Of a DNA stretch of 64,000 nt, positions 17,242-26,026 are shown piece by piece. The notes beneath the pieces were generated by a model. It saw only the letters and a program-made list of their open reading frames with translations, had not been told where the DNA came from and made no database searches. Each line of letters begins with the position of its first letter. Position 1 is the first letter of the stretch. The position numbers were made by a program, and so were the translations under genes. Location: contig NZ_CALBGN010000016.1 in the NCBI RefSeq assembly GCF_937893305.1, forward strand, positions 1-64,000, read 5' to 3'. Source of the stretch: an uncultured Helicobacter sp. Lineage in GTDB: Bacteria; Campylobacterota; Campylobacteria; Campylobacterales; Helicobacteraceae.

Positions 17242-18699
17242 TTAAATTTTTCTAACAATTTTATAAAGACTTAATAAATGTTCCATAAAGGCAATTTCAG
17301 CTAATCTTGATTTCACTTGCACTCCATTGCGTTTTATGAAGTCTAAATTTTTTGTAATTATATCAGAATTTTTTAATCTTTGGTCAAGGATTTCATATAA
17401 AATTGCTTTATCTTTTAACAAAATATATCCTTTTTCTTCATTTTTACTAAAAAGTTGCGCGATAAAATCTTGGCTTTCTTGTTGGTTTAAGCCATTGAGT
17501 GCTGTTTTGTCTTCGCGTGAAATATAGCCAACATCTATACCTTTAAAATCCGAAAGTAGCGCAGTTGCCTTCTCTTCTAAGAGTTGTGTTTTTCTTAGTG
17601 CTATAAAATCTTCTGTGGCATCTTTTTTTGCTGCTTCATAACTTTTTGGCACACTTGGAATAATTTTTTGAATCTTGATTGTGATAAACTCTTCTTTGAC
17701 TTTAATAGGCTTTAGTGTTTCTTGTTCTTTTGCTTGACTAAGCAGATTTAAAAGTTCTGTATCATAGTTGGAATCACCTTCATAAATTGTTAAAGATTTC
17801 GCCTTTTTGTTTTCGCCTTTTCTTAGAGAGATATATTCTTTTAAAGATTCTTTTTCTGCTTGTGAAGATTTGTAATGCGCAATAACTTTGTTTTTTGCCT
17901 TATCAAAAGGGAGTAGTTGTCCATTTTCATTTAAAAATTGATTTTTAAAATCTTCATAATGTTTTTTTAGTGCATCATTATCCACAGGGATGGAATCGGA
18001 ATTAACAGAAACTTTTAATACTTCATAGCCACGCTGTGTTTGATAAATATCTTTATTGTCTTCCCAATATTTTTTGATGGCTTCTTCTGTGGGGTTAAAA
18101 GTAATTGCAGATTGATCTAAAATTTGGATTTTTAAATGATCTTCGTTAAAAATAGCTTCACTAATTGTTTGAGTTTCTAAAGGTGTGAGTGGGATTGTTA
18201 AAAGTGCATCAAGTTTTTGAAGTAAGATTCCATCACCAAGTTCCTCTTCAAAATCTTTTGGACGCATTTGATTGTCTGTTAAAAGGCGTTTATAAATGGT
18301 TTCATCAAATTTTCCATTGTTTTGAAAAGTCTCCATTGTTGTTAGTGTATGGATAATCTCTTCTTTACTGACACGCAATCCTAAATCGTGTGCATAATTT
18401 AGCATTAAAGCGCGTGAGATTAGCGTATTTAGTGCTTGATCTTCAATACCAAGTTTTTTAGCTTGTTCGTCATCTAATGCCCCATTAAAGAGTTGATTAT
18501 AAACATTATAAAGTCTTGCATATTCGCGTTGCAATTTATCAATAGTGATTTGACGATCGCCAACAACTGCTGCTGCATTGCTTGTGCTTGAAAAGCTGTA
18601 AGTTCCCCAGCCTACAAATCCAGCTCCTAAAAATGCAAAGGAACTAATCCAAATAATAATCATTAAGTATTTTTTATGTTTTTGCATAAAGCCAATCAT
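17242..18699 (-). CDS. SurA-N/PpiD-like membrane-anchored periplasmic chaperone
   Basis: One membrane segment near the N-terminus (about residues 10-32) is followed by a SurA-N-type chaperone domain beginning AAAVVGDRQITIDKLQREY, and a long helical periplasmic part. The arrangement resembles PpiD, but I see no clear parvulin catalytic core, so isomerase activity is doubtful. H. pylori has a secreted protein (HP0977) in the same place before ftsA-ftsZ. I start at ATG 18699 because GGAG lies six bases upstream. Confidence 0.75.
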   Translation of the reverse strand: MIGFMQKHKKYLMIIIWISSFAFLGAGFVGWGTYSFSSTSNAAAVVGDRQITIDKLQREYARLYNVYNQLFNGALDDEQAKKLGIEDQALNTLISRALMLNYAHDLGLRVSKEEIIHTLTTMETFQNNGKFDETIYKRLLTDNQMRPKDFEEELGDGILLQKLDALLTIPLTPLETQTISEAIFNEDHLKIQILDQSAITFNPTEEAIKKYWEDNKDIYQTQRGYEVLKVSVNSDSIPVDNDALKKHYEDFKNQFLNENGQLLPFDKAKNKVIAHYKSSQAEKESLKEYISLRKGENKKAKSLTIYEGDSNYDTELLNLLSQAKEQETLKPIKVKEEFITIKIQKIIPSVPKSYEAAKKDATEDFIALRKTQLLEEKATALLSDFKGIDVGYISREDKTALNGLNQQESQDFIAQLFSKNEEKGYILLKDKAILYEILDQRLKNSDIITKNLDFIKRNGVQVKSRLAEIAFMEHLLSLYKIVRKI

Positions 18700-18793
18700 T
18701 ATAAACTCCAAATTTGCCTTATTAAGATAAAACGCACTAAAAAGTTTTCGATTCTACTCAAAAAACCTTTAAAAGCGGTAAATTCTGCATAGA

Positions 18794-19909
18794 TTACTCC
18801 TTAAAAAGAGAAGAGAGAATATCTATGCCATTGCTTTTTGGCGCTTCTTGCGTGCTATTGCCTGAGTTTTGCTGTATTGCATTGCCAATTTCTTTAAGCT
18901 CAATTTCATAACCTGTTAGCATTGAAGCTAAACGGATATTGATTCCACTTTTGCCAATTGCTTTTGGTTTTTGCTCACTTGTAATGCTAACAACTGCCTT
19001 TTTATCCTCTATTGCAACACTAATTACAAGCGCTGGAGAGAGTGCGCGTGCAATGTAGATCTCAGGTTGGTTAGAGTATTCTACGCAATCAATACTTTCA
19101 TTTTTTAGCTCTTTAGATACAGCATTAATTCTAACACCTTTTACGCCCACTGTTGCACCAACTGGATCAATTTTTGTAGAATTTGTTTTTAGGGCAACTT
19201 TAGCTCTTTCTCCGGGGATTCTAGCAGAATTTACAATTGTAACATCACTATCTTTAATCTCTGGGACTTCTAGCTTTAATAATTCTTCAAGCATTTTAGG
19301 AGTGGTGCGACTAAGTTCAATCATAATTCCATTTTGGCGATCAATTCCAACATGTTTTAGCACTGCTCCTACAATTTGTCCCACGCTAAATTCTTCGCCT
19401 TTGATGCGATTTTTCTTGGGTAAAACTGCACGAATTTCATCAATTTCAATGTAGGTGTTGCCTAAATCATCAGTGCGCACAACATTCCCACTGACGATTT
19501 TTCCAACTTGAGATTTATATTTGTCAAAAAGTTGCGTTTCAATTAAGCGTTGGATTTTAAATTCTAGCTCTCTAAATAGTGCATTAACGGCACTTCTGCT
19601 CATATCTTCTAAACTTAATTCATAGCGCAATTCATCGCCGACTTTAATGTCGTTATCATGTTTTTTTGCTTCGCTTAATGGAATCGTATTTTTGCTATCT
19701 TGTGGTTTGGAGTCTTCACAAACACTAATAACCTGATAAAGATGCAAAGTTTTATTTTTTCTGTCAATTTCAACATCATAATGAATTGTAGAATCCAAGC
19801 TTTCTTTCGCGACCTTTATCACAGCTTCTTTGACTGCGTCTGCCACACTTTCGATAGGAAGTCCCTTTTCATAAGCAATCCCTTCAATAATATCTAGTAT
19901 TTTTTCCAA
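18794..19909 (-). CDS. nusA: Transcription termination/antitermination factor NusA
   Basis: NusA binds RNA polymerase and modulates pausing, termination and antitermination. The N-terminal polymerase-binding domain (MEKILDIIEGIAYEKGL) is followed by an S1 domain around GKIVSGNVVRTDDLGNTYIEI and two KH domains (GVKGVRINAV, then KAIGKSGINIRLAS). The 371 residues end after KH2 with a short tail, without the acidic repeats of E. coli NusA. It is divergent from the HP0268-like gene, across a gap with a large hairpin. Confidence 0.96.
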   Translation of the reverse strand: MEKILDIIEGIAYEKGLPIESVADAVKEAVIKVAKESLDSTIHYDVEIDRKNKTLHLYQVISVCEDSKPQDSKNTIPLSEAKKHDNDIKVGDELRYELSLEDMSRSAVNALFRELEFKIQRLIETQLFDKYKSQVGKIVSGNVVRTDDLGNTYIEIDEIRAVLPKKNRIKGEEFSVGQIVGAVLKHVGIDRQNGIMIELSRTTPKMLEELLKLEVPEIKDSDVTIVNSARIPGERAKVALKTNSTKIDPVGATVGVKGVRINAVSKELKNESIDCVEYSNQPEIYIARALSPALVISVAIEDKKAVVSITSEQKPKAIGKSGINIRLASMLTGYEIELKEIGNAIQQNSGNSTQEAPKSNGIDILSSLFKE

Positions 19910-19963
19910 AATCTATCCTTAAAATATTGTGCATAAAGAAGTTTAACAAGTTCGGCATTTTAG

Positions 19964-20006
19964 TTGAAAGTTTCTTTATAAGGGCTTACTTAAAAGAAAC
20001 TTTTGA
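19964..20006. promoter_or_regulatory. Large hairpin in the nusA / HP0268-homologue divergent gap
   Basis: Bases 19964-19977 pair with 19993-20006 over 14 positions (eleven perfect in the core, two wobbles near the outside) around a 15-base loop. It lies 55-97 bases upstream of nusA and about 125-170 upstream of the HP0268 homologue. It could be an operator, a nusA 5'-leader structure or a remnant terminator. The sequence alone does not decide. Confidence 0.4.
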
Positions 20007-20091
20007 AAAGTTGGAATCCAAAAATGCAATTTTAAAGAAGAATTTTCATAAAATGCGCTAATTTGAAATTATTTTTTAAGCAAAAAATCTT

Positions 20092-20097
20092 TATAAT
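20092..20097 (+). promoter_or_regulatory. Candidate -10 element for the HP0268-homologue/miaB operon
   Basis: TATAAT lies 34 bases upstream of ATG 20132 in an A/T-rich tract. Confidence 0.5.
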
Positions 20098-20131
20098 AAT
20101 CCATTTTTCTAAAAAAGTTAAGGGTAAAAGT

Positions 20132-20374
20132 ATGGATATTAAATTAGCACGCACTCACATTAGTGAAAAACCAGCAAAGATTACAGTGAAAAAATTAGAA
20201 GAGATGCTAGAGGAAAAAAAATCCGACATTTTTTATTGCGATAAAGAAAACTCTCATAAAGATATGCAAGCCCTATTAGAATACTTTGAAAAAAAGGGTA
20301 AGCGTGCATATTTTAGAGAAGTGCGTTATGGATTAGATGAGGGTGATTATATGTATGAAATCCATATTTTATAA
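20132..20374 (+). CDS. HP0268-family small nuclease-like protein
   Basis: This 80-residue protein aligns well, from memory, with H. pylori HP0268: the shared pattern is HKDM near the middle and DEG/DEK-D-YELHI-like at the C-terminus (here YMYEIHIL). HP0268 has an Smr-like fold and reported nicking-endonuclease and purine-preferring ribonuclease activity. It sits directly before miaB, as in H. pylori. I start at ATG 20132 behind TTAAGGG; upstream in-frame codons lie in the AT-rich promoter region. Activity here is inferred from homology. Confidence 0.8.
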   Translation: MDIKLARTHISEKPAKITVKKLEEMLEEKKSDIFYCDKENSHKDMQALLEYFEKKGKRAYFREVRYGLDEGDYMYEIHIL

Positions 20375-20376
20375 GT

Positions 20377-21693
20377 ATGACAAAGAAACTCTATATTGAA
20401 ACACTTGGTTGTGCAATGAATGAGCGTGATAGTGCGCATATTATTGCAGAGCTTGAAGAAAAGGAATCCTATCAACTTACAGAAAATCCAAAAGAAGCGG
20501 ATTTAATTTTAATCAACACTTGTTCTGTGCGTGAAAAGCCGGAAAAAAAGCTTTTTTCAGAGATTGGACAATATGCAAAAATCAAAAAACAAAATGCGAA
20601 GATTGGTGTTTGTGGTTGCACAGCAAGTCATTTGGGTGATAAGATTTTAAAACGCTCTAAAGCAGTAGATTTTGTGTTAGGTGCACGTAATGTATCAAAG
20701 ATTTCTCAAATTATTCATAAACAGCGTGTGGCTTGGGTGGATATTGATTATGATGATAGCACTTATGTTTTTAGTCAAAATGCTCATTCTATGCTCAAAG
20801 GCATGATTAATATCTCTATTGGTTGTGATAAAAAATGCACTTATTGTATTGTGCCACATACGCGTGGCAATGAGATTTCAATCCCTGCAGATTTGATTTT
20901 GCAAGAAGCAAAGCGTTTGGTGGATGGCGGAACAAAGGAAATTTTACTGCTTGGGCAAAATGTTAATAATTACGGAAGGCGTTTTTCAGGCACACATCGT
21001 GCGATAAACTTCACGCAACTTCTTAATGAAATCTCTCAAATTGATGGACTAGAGAGAATCCGCTTTACTTCTCCGCACCCTTTACATATGGATGATGATT
21101 TTATTTTGGAGTTTGCACGGAATCCAAAAATCTGTAAGGCTATCCATATGCCTTTACAAAGTGGTTCTAGTGAAATTTTGCACAAAATGAAGAGGGGTTA
21201 CAGTAAAGAATGGTTTTTAAATCGTGTAGAAAAAATGCGTTCTTTAATCCCAGAACTTAGCATTGGAACAGATATTATTGTAGGCTTCCCAACAGAGAGT
21301 GAAGAGGATTTTTTAGAAACTTTAGATGTCTTAGAAAAAGTGCGTTTTGATACTTTATATAGTTTTATTTATTCTAGTCGTCCGCATACACAAGCACATC
21401 ACTGGTTAGAAACAGAGCAGGTGTGTTTAGTTGATGACGAGATTGCAAAAGAGCGTTTAATGCGTTTAAAGGATAGACATAAAGAGATTTTAGCTGAAGA
21501 TAATGCAAAGCAAGTTGGAAAAATTCATCAAATTTTAGTAGAAAGCTATGATATGCAAAACTTATGGTTAGAAGGGCGTAGCGATACAAATAAACTTGTG
21601 CGTATTAAAGCTGGACGAAATCTTATAGGATCTTTATGTGATGTGAAAATTACAGAAGTTAAAGGCGCGCAATTAATAGGTGATCTAGTGTAG
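20377..21693 (+). CDS. miaB: tRNA-2-methylthio-N6-isopentenyladenosine methylthiotransferase MiaB
   Basis: This radical-SAM enzyme adds a methylthio group to A37 of tRNAs reading UNN codons. The N-terminal domain holds auxiliary-cluster cysteines (Cys12, Cys49, Cys79), the radical-SAM triad is Cys150/154/157 (GCDKKCTYC), and a C-terminal TRAM domain follows (about 375-438). The 438 residues are normal. It lies two bases after the HP0268 homologue and seven before lpxJ. Confidence 0.95.
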   Translation: MTKKLYIETLGCAMNERDSAHIIAELEEKESYQLTENPKEADLILINTCSVREKPEKKLFSEIGQYAKIKKQNAKIGVCGCTASHLGDKILKRSKAVDFVLGARNVSKISQIIHKQRVAWVDIDYDDSTYVFSQNAHSMLKGMINISIGCDKKCTYCIVPHTRGNEISIPADLILQEAKRLVDGGTKEILLLGQNVNNYGRRFSGTHRAINFTQLLNEISQIDGLERIRFTSPHPLHMDDDFILEFARNPKICKAIHMPLQSGSSEILHKMKRGYSKEWFLNRVEKMRSLIPELSIGTDIIVGFPTESEEDFLETLDVLEKVRFDTLYSFIYSSRPHTQAHHWLETEQVCLVDDEIAKERLMRLKDRHKEILAEDNAKQVGKIHQILVESYDMQNLWLEGRSDTNKLVRIKAGRNLIGSLCDVKITEVKGAQLIGDLV

Positions 21694-21699
21694 GTTAAT

Positions 21700-22353
21700 G
21701 TGAAAGAAAAGTTGAAGGAATTTAAGAGAAAAATTTTAGCAAAAATTCTCCCTTTTTTTCTTGTAGGAATGATCCGTTTTTTAGCACTTTTTGTGCGATT
21801 TGAATTTAGAGTTTCCAGCAAAGTCTTAGAGAAACTTAGTAAAAACGAACTTTTTGTATTTGCTTTTTGGCATGGAGAATTGTTGTTTCAACCTTTTTTG
21901 TTTCAAAAATATTCACATAAAAAGAAGTTTTGGGTATTGATTAGCAAGCATTTTGATGGGGAAATTATTAGTGGTGTTGTGCGTTATTTTGGAATTGATA
22001 CATTAAGGGGTTCAAGTTCAAAAGGCGGAATTAGGGCATTGTATCACGCAATTAAAAAAATAGAGAATAAAGAATATATTGTTATTACTCCTGATGGTCC
22101 GCGCGGTCCTTATCATAGTGTCGCAGATGGTGTAGTGCTTTTAGCGCAAAAAGCAAATGTTCCTGTAGTCGTATCTAGGATTTTTTTTAGTAATGCTTGG
22201 GAGTTTAAAAGTTGGGATAAATTTAGAATTCCAAAACCTTTTAGTAAAGCAATATTTGTCGTTAAAGAACCTTTTTTGCTGAAGTCTTTTACGCTAGAAG
22301 AAGCAAAAATTTTTGTGAAAGAAAAAATGGAAGAGGATCAATGCGTTTTTTAG
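21700..22353 (+). CDS. lpxJ: Lipid A late acyltransferase LpxJ (DUF374 family)
   Basis: A 217-residue DUF374 protein with a hydrophobic N-terminus (about 15-33), an FWHGELL motif resembling the acyltransferase His motif, and ITPDGPRGP. Campylobacterota use a DUF374 enzyme, LpxJ (H. pylori HP0270), to add a secondary acyl chain to lipid A instead of LpxL/LpxM. The order HP0268-miaB-lpxJ is kept here. The start is GTG 21700. It overlaps the next gene by 13 bases. Confidence 0.85.
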   Translation: MKEKLKEFKRKILAKILPFFLVGMIRFLALFVRFEFRVSSKVLEKLSKNELFVFAFWHGELLFQPFLFQKYSHKKKFWVLISKHFDGEIISGVVRYFGIDTLRGSSSKGGIRALYHAIKKIENKEYIVITPDGPRGPYHSVADGVVLLAQKANVPVVVSRIFFSNAWEFKSWDKFRIPKPFSKAIFVVKEPFLLKSFTLEEAKIFVKEKMEEDQCVF

Positions 22354-22808
22354 GGATTAGCGTTGTTTTATTAGGCGTGTTAATTGGAATTGTTTTTTTC
22401 TCTCCTTCTTATCAATTAGGAAGAGAAGCAGAACAAGAATTAGAAAAAGGGAATTTCAAAGAAGCACACACACTTGCTGCGCAATCCTTGCAAAAAGATC
22501 CGTATAATCGTCTAGCGTATGCTGTTGAAAGTCAATCAAGGCAGCGTTTAAATATCCAAAAATTCCTAGAAGACTCTAAAAAAAATCAAGAAAGTGCATT
22601 TGAGATTTTAAAAGATGGTAGTTTAACCACTGAAGAATTTTTAAGATTAAAATGGATTACAGAAGAGTTTTTAAGAAATCATCGAACACTTTTAATTTTA
22701 AATCAACCAAATCATCAAGAAAAAGAACAACTAGAACAATATAAAAATTGGTTTGAAAGTTTAAAGAATCGCTTAGAAGAAATCAAACAAAAGAAAAATG
22801 CAAAGTGA
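22341..22808 (+). CDS. Membrane-anchored TPR-like small protein
   Basis: A 155-residue protein with one N-terminal hydrophobic segment (about 4-21), then a TPR-like helix pair (AEQELEKGNFKEAHTLAAQSLQ, about 29-50) and a charged helical remainder rich in Glu and Lys, probably coiled coil. I do not recognise a named family. It overlaps lpxJ upstream and hemW downstream, which suggests one transcript, but no functional link is clear. Confidence 0.7.
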   Translation: MRFLGISVVLLGVLIGIVFFSPSYQLGREAEQELEKGNFKEAHTLAAQSLQKDPYNRLAYAVESQSRQRLNIQKFLEDSKKNQESAFEILKDGSLTTEEFLRLKWITEEFLRNHRTLLILNQPNHQEKEQLEQYKNWFESLKNRLEEIKQKKNAK

Positions 22809-23877
22809 GAATTTAAGTTTATATTTACATATCCCTTTTTGCGATAGCAAATGTGGTTATTGCGCTTTTAATTCTAAGACAAATAAAAATCATCTTAAAG
22901 AAATTTATATGCAAAAATTAGCTAAATATTTGCGCCATAAGCTAATGTGTTTGCAAGAAGATTTCAAAGTGCAAATTACTTCTGTGTATATTGGTGGAGG
23001 GACACCAAGTGTTGTGGAATCGCATTTGTATGCAGATGTTTTTTGGGAGTTTTTGCCTTTTTTACAAAATGAAGCAGAGATTAGTGTTGAGGCAAATCCA
23101 AACCATTTAAGTTTAGAATGGTTGCGTGCAATGAAGACTTTTGGCGTAAATCGTTTAAGTCTTGGAGTGCAAAGTTTTGATGTAAAAAAACTTGCCTTTT
23201 TAGAACGAGAACATAACAATAAAAATACATTTTTAGCATTGGATTATGCGATAAATGCAGGCTTTGATAATTTAAGTATAGATTTAATTTATGGCACGCC
23301 TTTATGTAGTGAGAAACTTTTAGAGCAAGAGTTAAGCACTGCTGTAAAGCTGCCTGTATCGCATATTTCGGCTTATCATTTAAGTTTAGATCCCGGAAGT
23401 CGCTTTTATAAAGAAAAGGAGGATTTGAAATCTAAAAGTATAGAAGGGGAGTTTGGGGGATTTTTAAGTGTTGGTCATTTTGTAAAAGCACATTTGCAAA
23501 AATTTTTACATTATGAAGTAAGTAATTATGGGAGAATCTCTAAGCATAATTTACATTATTGGCTGGGGGAAGATTATATTGGAGTTGGGGCTGGAGCGGT
23601 AGGTTGTATTAAAAATGTGCGCACAAGTATGCCAAAAAGTATTGAGAGATTTTTAGAAAATTTTAGCGAAGAAAAAGAGATTTTAACACCAAAAGATAGG
23701 GAGTTGGAGTATTTGTTTTTAGGGTTTCGCTCTTGTGTTGGCGTGGAGATTAAAAAGATTCCAAATAAAAAAAACTTGGAGATTCTTTTGCAAGATGGAA
23801 TCCTATTTCAAAAAAAAGAGCGTGTTTTTGCAAAAGATTATTTTTTAGGTGATGAGATTGCATTATTTCTTAGTTGA
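22798..23877 (+). CDS. hemW: HemW-like radical SAM protein
   Basis: The N-terminus has the radical-SAM cluster Cys15/19/22 in CDSKCGYCAF, followed by IGGGTPS and SVEANP (SAM binding) and LSLGVQSF. The 359 residues and lack of HemN's extra N-terminal segment point to HemW, a haem-trafficking protein related to but distinct from the oxygen-independent coproporphyrinogen oxidase HemN. It overlaps the end of the convergent PilO-like gene by eight bases, leaving no room for a separate terminator. Confidence 0.88.
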   Translation: MQSENLSLYLHIPFCDSKCGYCAFNSKTNKNHLKEIYMQKLAKYLRHKLMCLQEDFKVQITSVYIGGGTPSVVESHLYADVFWEFLPFLQNEAEISVEANPNHLSLEWLRAMKTFGVNRLSLGVQSFDVKKLAFLEREHNNKNTFLALDYAINAGFDNLSIDLIYGTPLCSEKLLEQELSTAVKLPVSHISAYHLSLDPGSRFYKEKEDLKSKSIEGEFGGFLSVGHFVKAHLQKFLHYEVSNYGRISKHNLHYWLGEDYIGVGAGAVGCIKNVRTSMPKSIERFLENFSEEKEILTPKDRELEYLFLGFRSCVGVEIKKIPNKKNLEILLQDGILFQKKERVFAKDYFLGDEIALFLS

Positions 23878-24388
23878 AATATGTGTCTAAACGAAAAGAG
23901 AAGATAATATTGTCTTCTTGACGTTCAATATGAATAGGGAAGTTAAAGCGTGCAACTCCTGGGAGTGTTTGAGTTAAAATTAAAGCATCTTTGAGTTTGC
24001 TAATACTTTCTAATTTTCCGCTAATGATGTAGCGTTGTTTTAGATATTTTCCTTCTTGTATGGGATTTCCATCTGCAACAACTCCAGCATTTTCAAAGAT
24101 GATTTTTAATTTTTCTTCAATTTCATTTTGCGTAATTTTGTGTTTGAAATAGCCCAGAGATTGTGCATTTTTTGTTTGATAATCTTGCAGGTTTTTTAAT
24201 TCTGCATTGCGTTGGGCTTGAATTTGTTTTTGCACATAGACTTCTTTGCGATATTTTGCATTAGTTTGGCGAAAAGTATCAAGAGCAGGTCGAATCACAC
24301 TTAAAAAAATAATTACAACCAAAAAAAAGTAAAAAACAAAGAAAAAAGTGTTACGAATCCAGTCGATTTGTGCGAAAAATGTTTTCAT
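23870..24388 (-). CDS. PilO-like inner-membrane protein
   Basis: 172 residues: a short cytoplasmic N-terminus, one membrane segment (about 14-34), a coiled-coil region (about 40-75) and a small alpha/beta domain to the end. This bitopic layout, with a preceding PilN-like and PilM-like gene, matches the PilO/GspM position of type IV pilus and type II secretion inner-membrane platforms. Sequence similarity is too weak to name it by motif. It is the last of three overlapping minus-strand genes. Confidence 0.55.
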   Translation of the reverse strand: MKTFFAQIDWIRNTFFFVFYFFLVVIIFLSVIRPALDTFRQTNAKYRKEVYVQKQIQAQRNAELKNLQDYQTKNAQSLGYFKHKITQNEIEEKLKIIFENAGVVADGNPIQEGKYLKQRYIISGKLESISKLKDALILTQTLPGVARFNFPIHIERQEDNIIFSFRLDTYFN

Positions 24389-24897
24389 TGTTCAGTTTCC
24401 TCAAGTTTACTAACAGAAACAAAATTATACCAACCATTAGGTAACATATAAAAATCTGCACGACTTTGATGAAAGATTGATCGCAATGGAACTTCTAATA
24501 AAAAAGTATAAATCTGTTTTGAAGGTGTTGTCCCATAAAGAGTAAGTTGGTATTGCTCCATTTGAATTTTGTTAAGAGTGATTTGTTCTGGGATTAGATC
24601 AAAAAGATTTTCCACACTTTCTTTTAATAGAATATTTTGATGGGCAATGTATTCTACAAATTGCACTTTTTCTTGCTCTAAAATGAGCTGCTCTTGTAAG
24701 TTTTTAATCTCTTCTAACAGGGTTTTTTGGGCTTGAGATGCGCTTTGTGCATTGTTTTGCATATAATGTCCTTGCACTTTTAAAATTATCACAAATCCCA
24801 TAAAAATAAAGAGCGTCAATAAAATATAGCCCCACCAAATGCGTGAAACCCTCTTTAGAAATGTTTTTTTGCCCGGTTGAGTAAAGCTATAATTCAT
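24385..24897 (-). CDS. PilN-like inner-membrane protein
   Basis: 170 residues with a basic N-terminus, one membrane segment (about 21-42), a coiled coil (about 50-85) and a C-terminal ferredoxin-like-sized domain. The layout resembles PilN/GspL C-terminal parts. It overlaps both neighbours by four bases (ATGA-type junctions), so the three products are probably made together. Assigned by architecture and context rather than motifs. Confidence 0.55.
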   Translation of the reverse strand: MNYSFTQPGKKTFLKRVSRIWWGYILLTLFIFMGFVIILKVQGHYMQNNAQSASQAQKTLLEEIKNLQEQLILEQEKVQFVEYIAHQNILLKESVENLFDLIPEQITLNKIQMEQYQLTLYGTTPSKQIYTFLLEVPLRSIFHQSRADFYMLPNGWYNFVSVSKLEETEQ

Positions 24898-25931
24898 ACT
24901 TCCCCCCTTTTTTCAAACACTTTATAAGAATCATAGCCTAAATTTGCAAGTTCTTGTGCAATATCACAGCTAAAAATGCTGACTTCAAGCATTGTGATTT
25001 GCTGAATTTGCTGAAGTGTTTCTTGACTGATATTATGGGGATTAAAAATCACAATTTCACTAATAAATTCGCTGTTGTATAAAGGATTATTATAAAATTC
25101 ACCAAGTGCAGATTGTATGAATTTTGCAGCAGTATTAACACGAGAGAAATTATCTAAATCATCGTAATTTTCACTCTCTAACTTTGTATTATCTGTTTCA
25201 TTGTCTCCTTTTAGCACTTCAATGAGCTCATCATCATTAACATCATTATTTAAATCAACTTCTTCAATATTGCTTAATTCTTCTTGTAAGTCTTTTTCTA
25301 TATTTGTTTTTTGAATATCATCATCGTCTTCACTTAAAGAATTTCTAACAACAGTAAGTTCCGAGTCTATCGCACTTTCAAGAACATAATATCCACCAAA
25401 GAGAGCGCCACAATTCTTCTTAGTGATTAACATCGTAATATTAGAATATTCAAATAACACATAAAGTTTGCAAGAATCTTGAAAAGTATCTTTAGCAAGG
25501 CGATAAAGCACTAAAAAAGGAGAAATTATAAAATCTGCACCAAGCTTTAAAAAGCGTTTTTTAGTTTCTGCAATACCTTCATTTGCAATAAAAACAGACC
25601 AATTATTATCAAAGCGTTTATAGGAAATTTCAGAGCAATTTACGCCAAAATTTTTAAACTCTTCTTCTTTGTCTGTGCTTAAAATCCCTTGTATGATAGA
25701 GCAAGGAAGCACAGATACATAAGTGAAAGGGTTTTTTGTGCGGATTTTTTGGACAAAGCGCACAGCTTGAATGGGGAGCTCTCCAGGGTTTGTGCGAAAC
25801 TCTTTGTTTTGCTTTGAGATAAGCTGACCATTTTTGTAGAAATGTGCGACAACATTGCAGATTTTATGATCAATTTCAATGCCAACAATTACCGTTGGAA
25901 AAAGTGGGCGGATAAGCCTACTAAGATTCAT
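24894..25931 (-). CDS. PilM-like actin-fold protein with a long acidic insert
   Basis: 345 residues from ATG 25931, which has GGGAG five bases upstream (an in-frame TTG at 25943 is part of that ribosome-binding region). VIVGIEIDHKICNVV resembles the first strand-loop-strand of PilM/GspL actin-like domains. Residues about 195-265 are very rich in Asp, Glu and Asn, an unusual acidic insertion. The protein lacks a signal peptide. With the two following genes it resembles a PilM-PilN-PilO platform. C. jejuni cts natural-transformation genes are a possible comparison. Confidence 0.55.
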   Translation of the reverse strand: MNLSRLIRPLFPTVIVGIEIDHKICNVVAHFYKNGQLISKQNKEFRTNPGELPIQAVRFVQKIRTKNPFTYVSVLPCSIIQGILSTDKEEEFKNFGVNCSEISYKRFDNNWSVFIANEGIAETKKRFLKLGADFIISPFLVLYRLAKDTFQDSCKLYVLFEYSNITMLITKKNCGALFGGYYVLESAIDSELTVVRNSLSEDDDDIQKTNIEKDLQEELSNIEEVDLNNDVNDDELIEVLKGDNETDNTKLESENYDDLDNFSRVNTAAKFIQSALGEFYNNPLYNSEFISEIVIFNPHNISQETLQQIQQITMLEVSIFSCDIAQELANLGYDSYKVFEKRGEV

Positions 25932-26026
25932 AACAACTCCCAAGCTAAATTAGCTGTAATCATAAGCAATTTTGGCTTAAAGAATAGCATTTGTGGATAA
26001 AATCTAAATAAAGATTCCATAAAATA

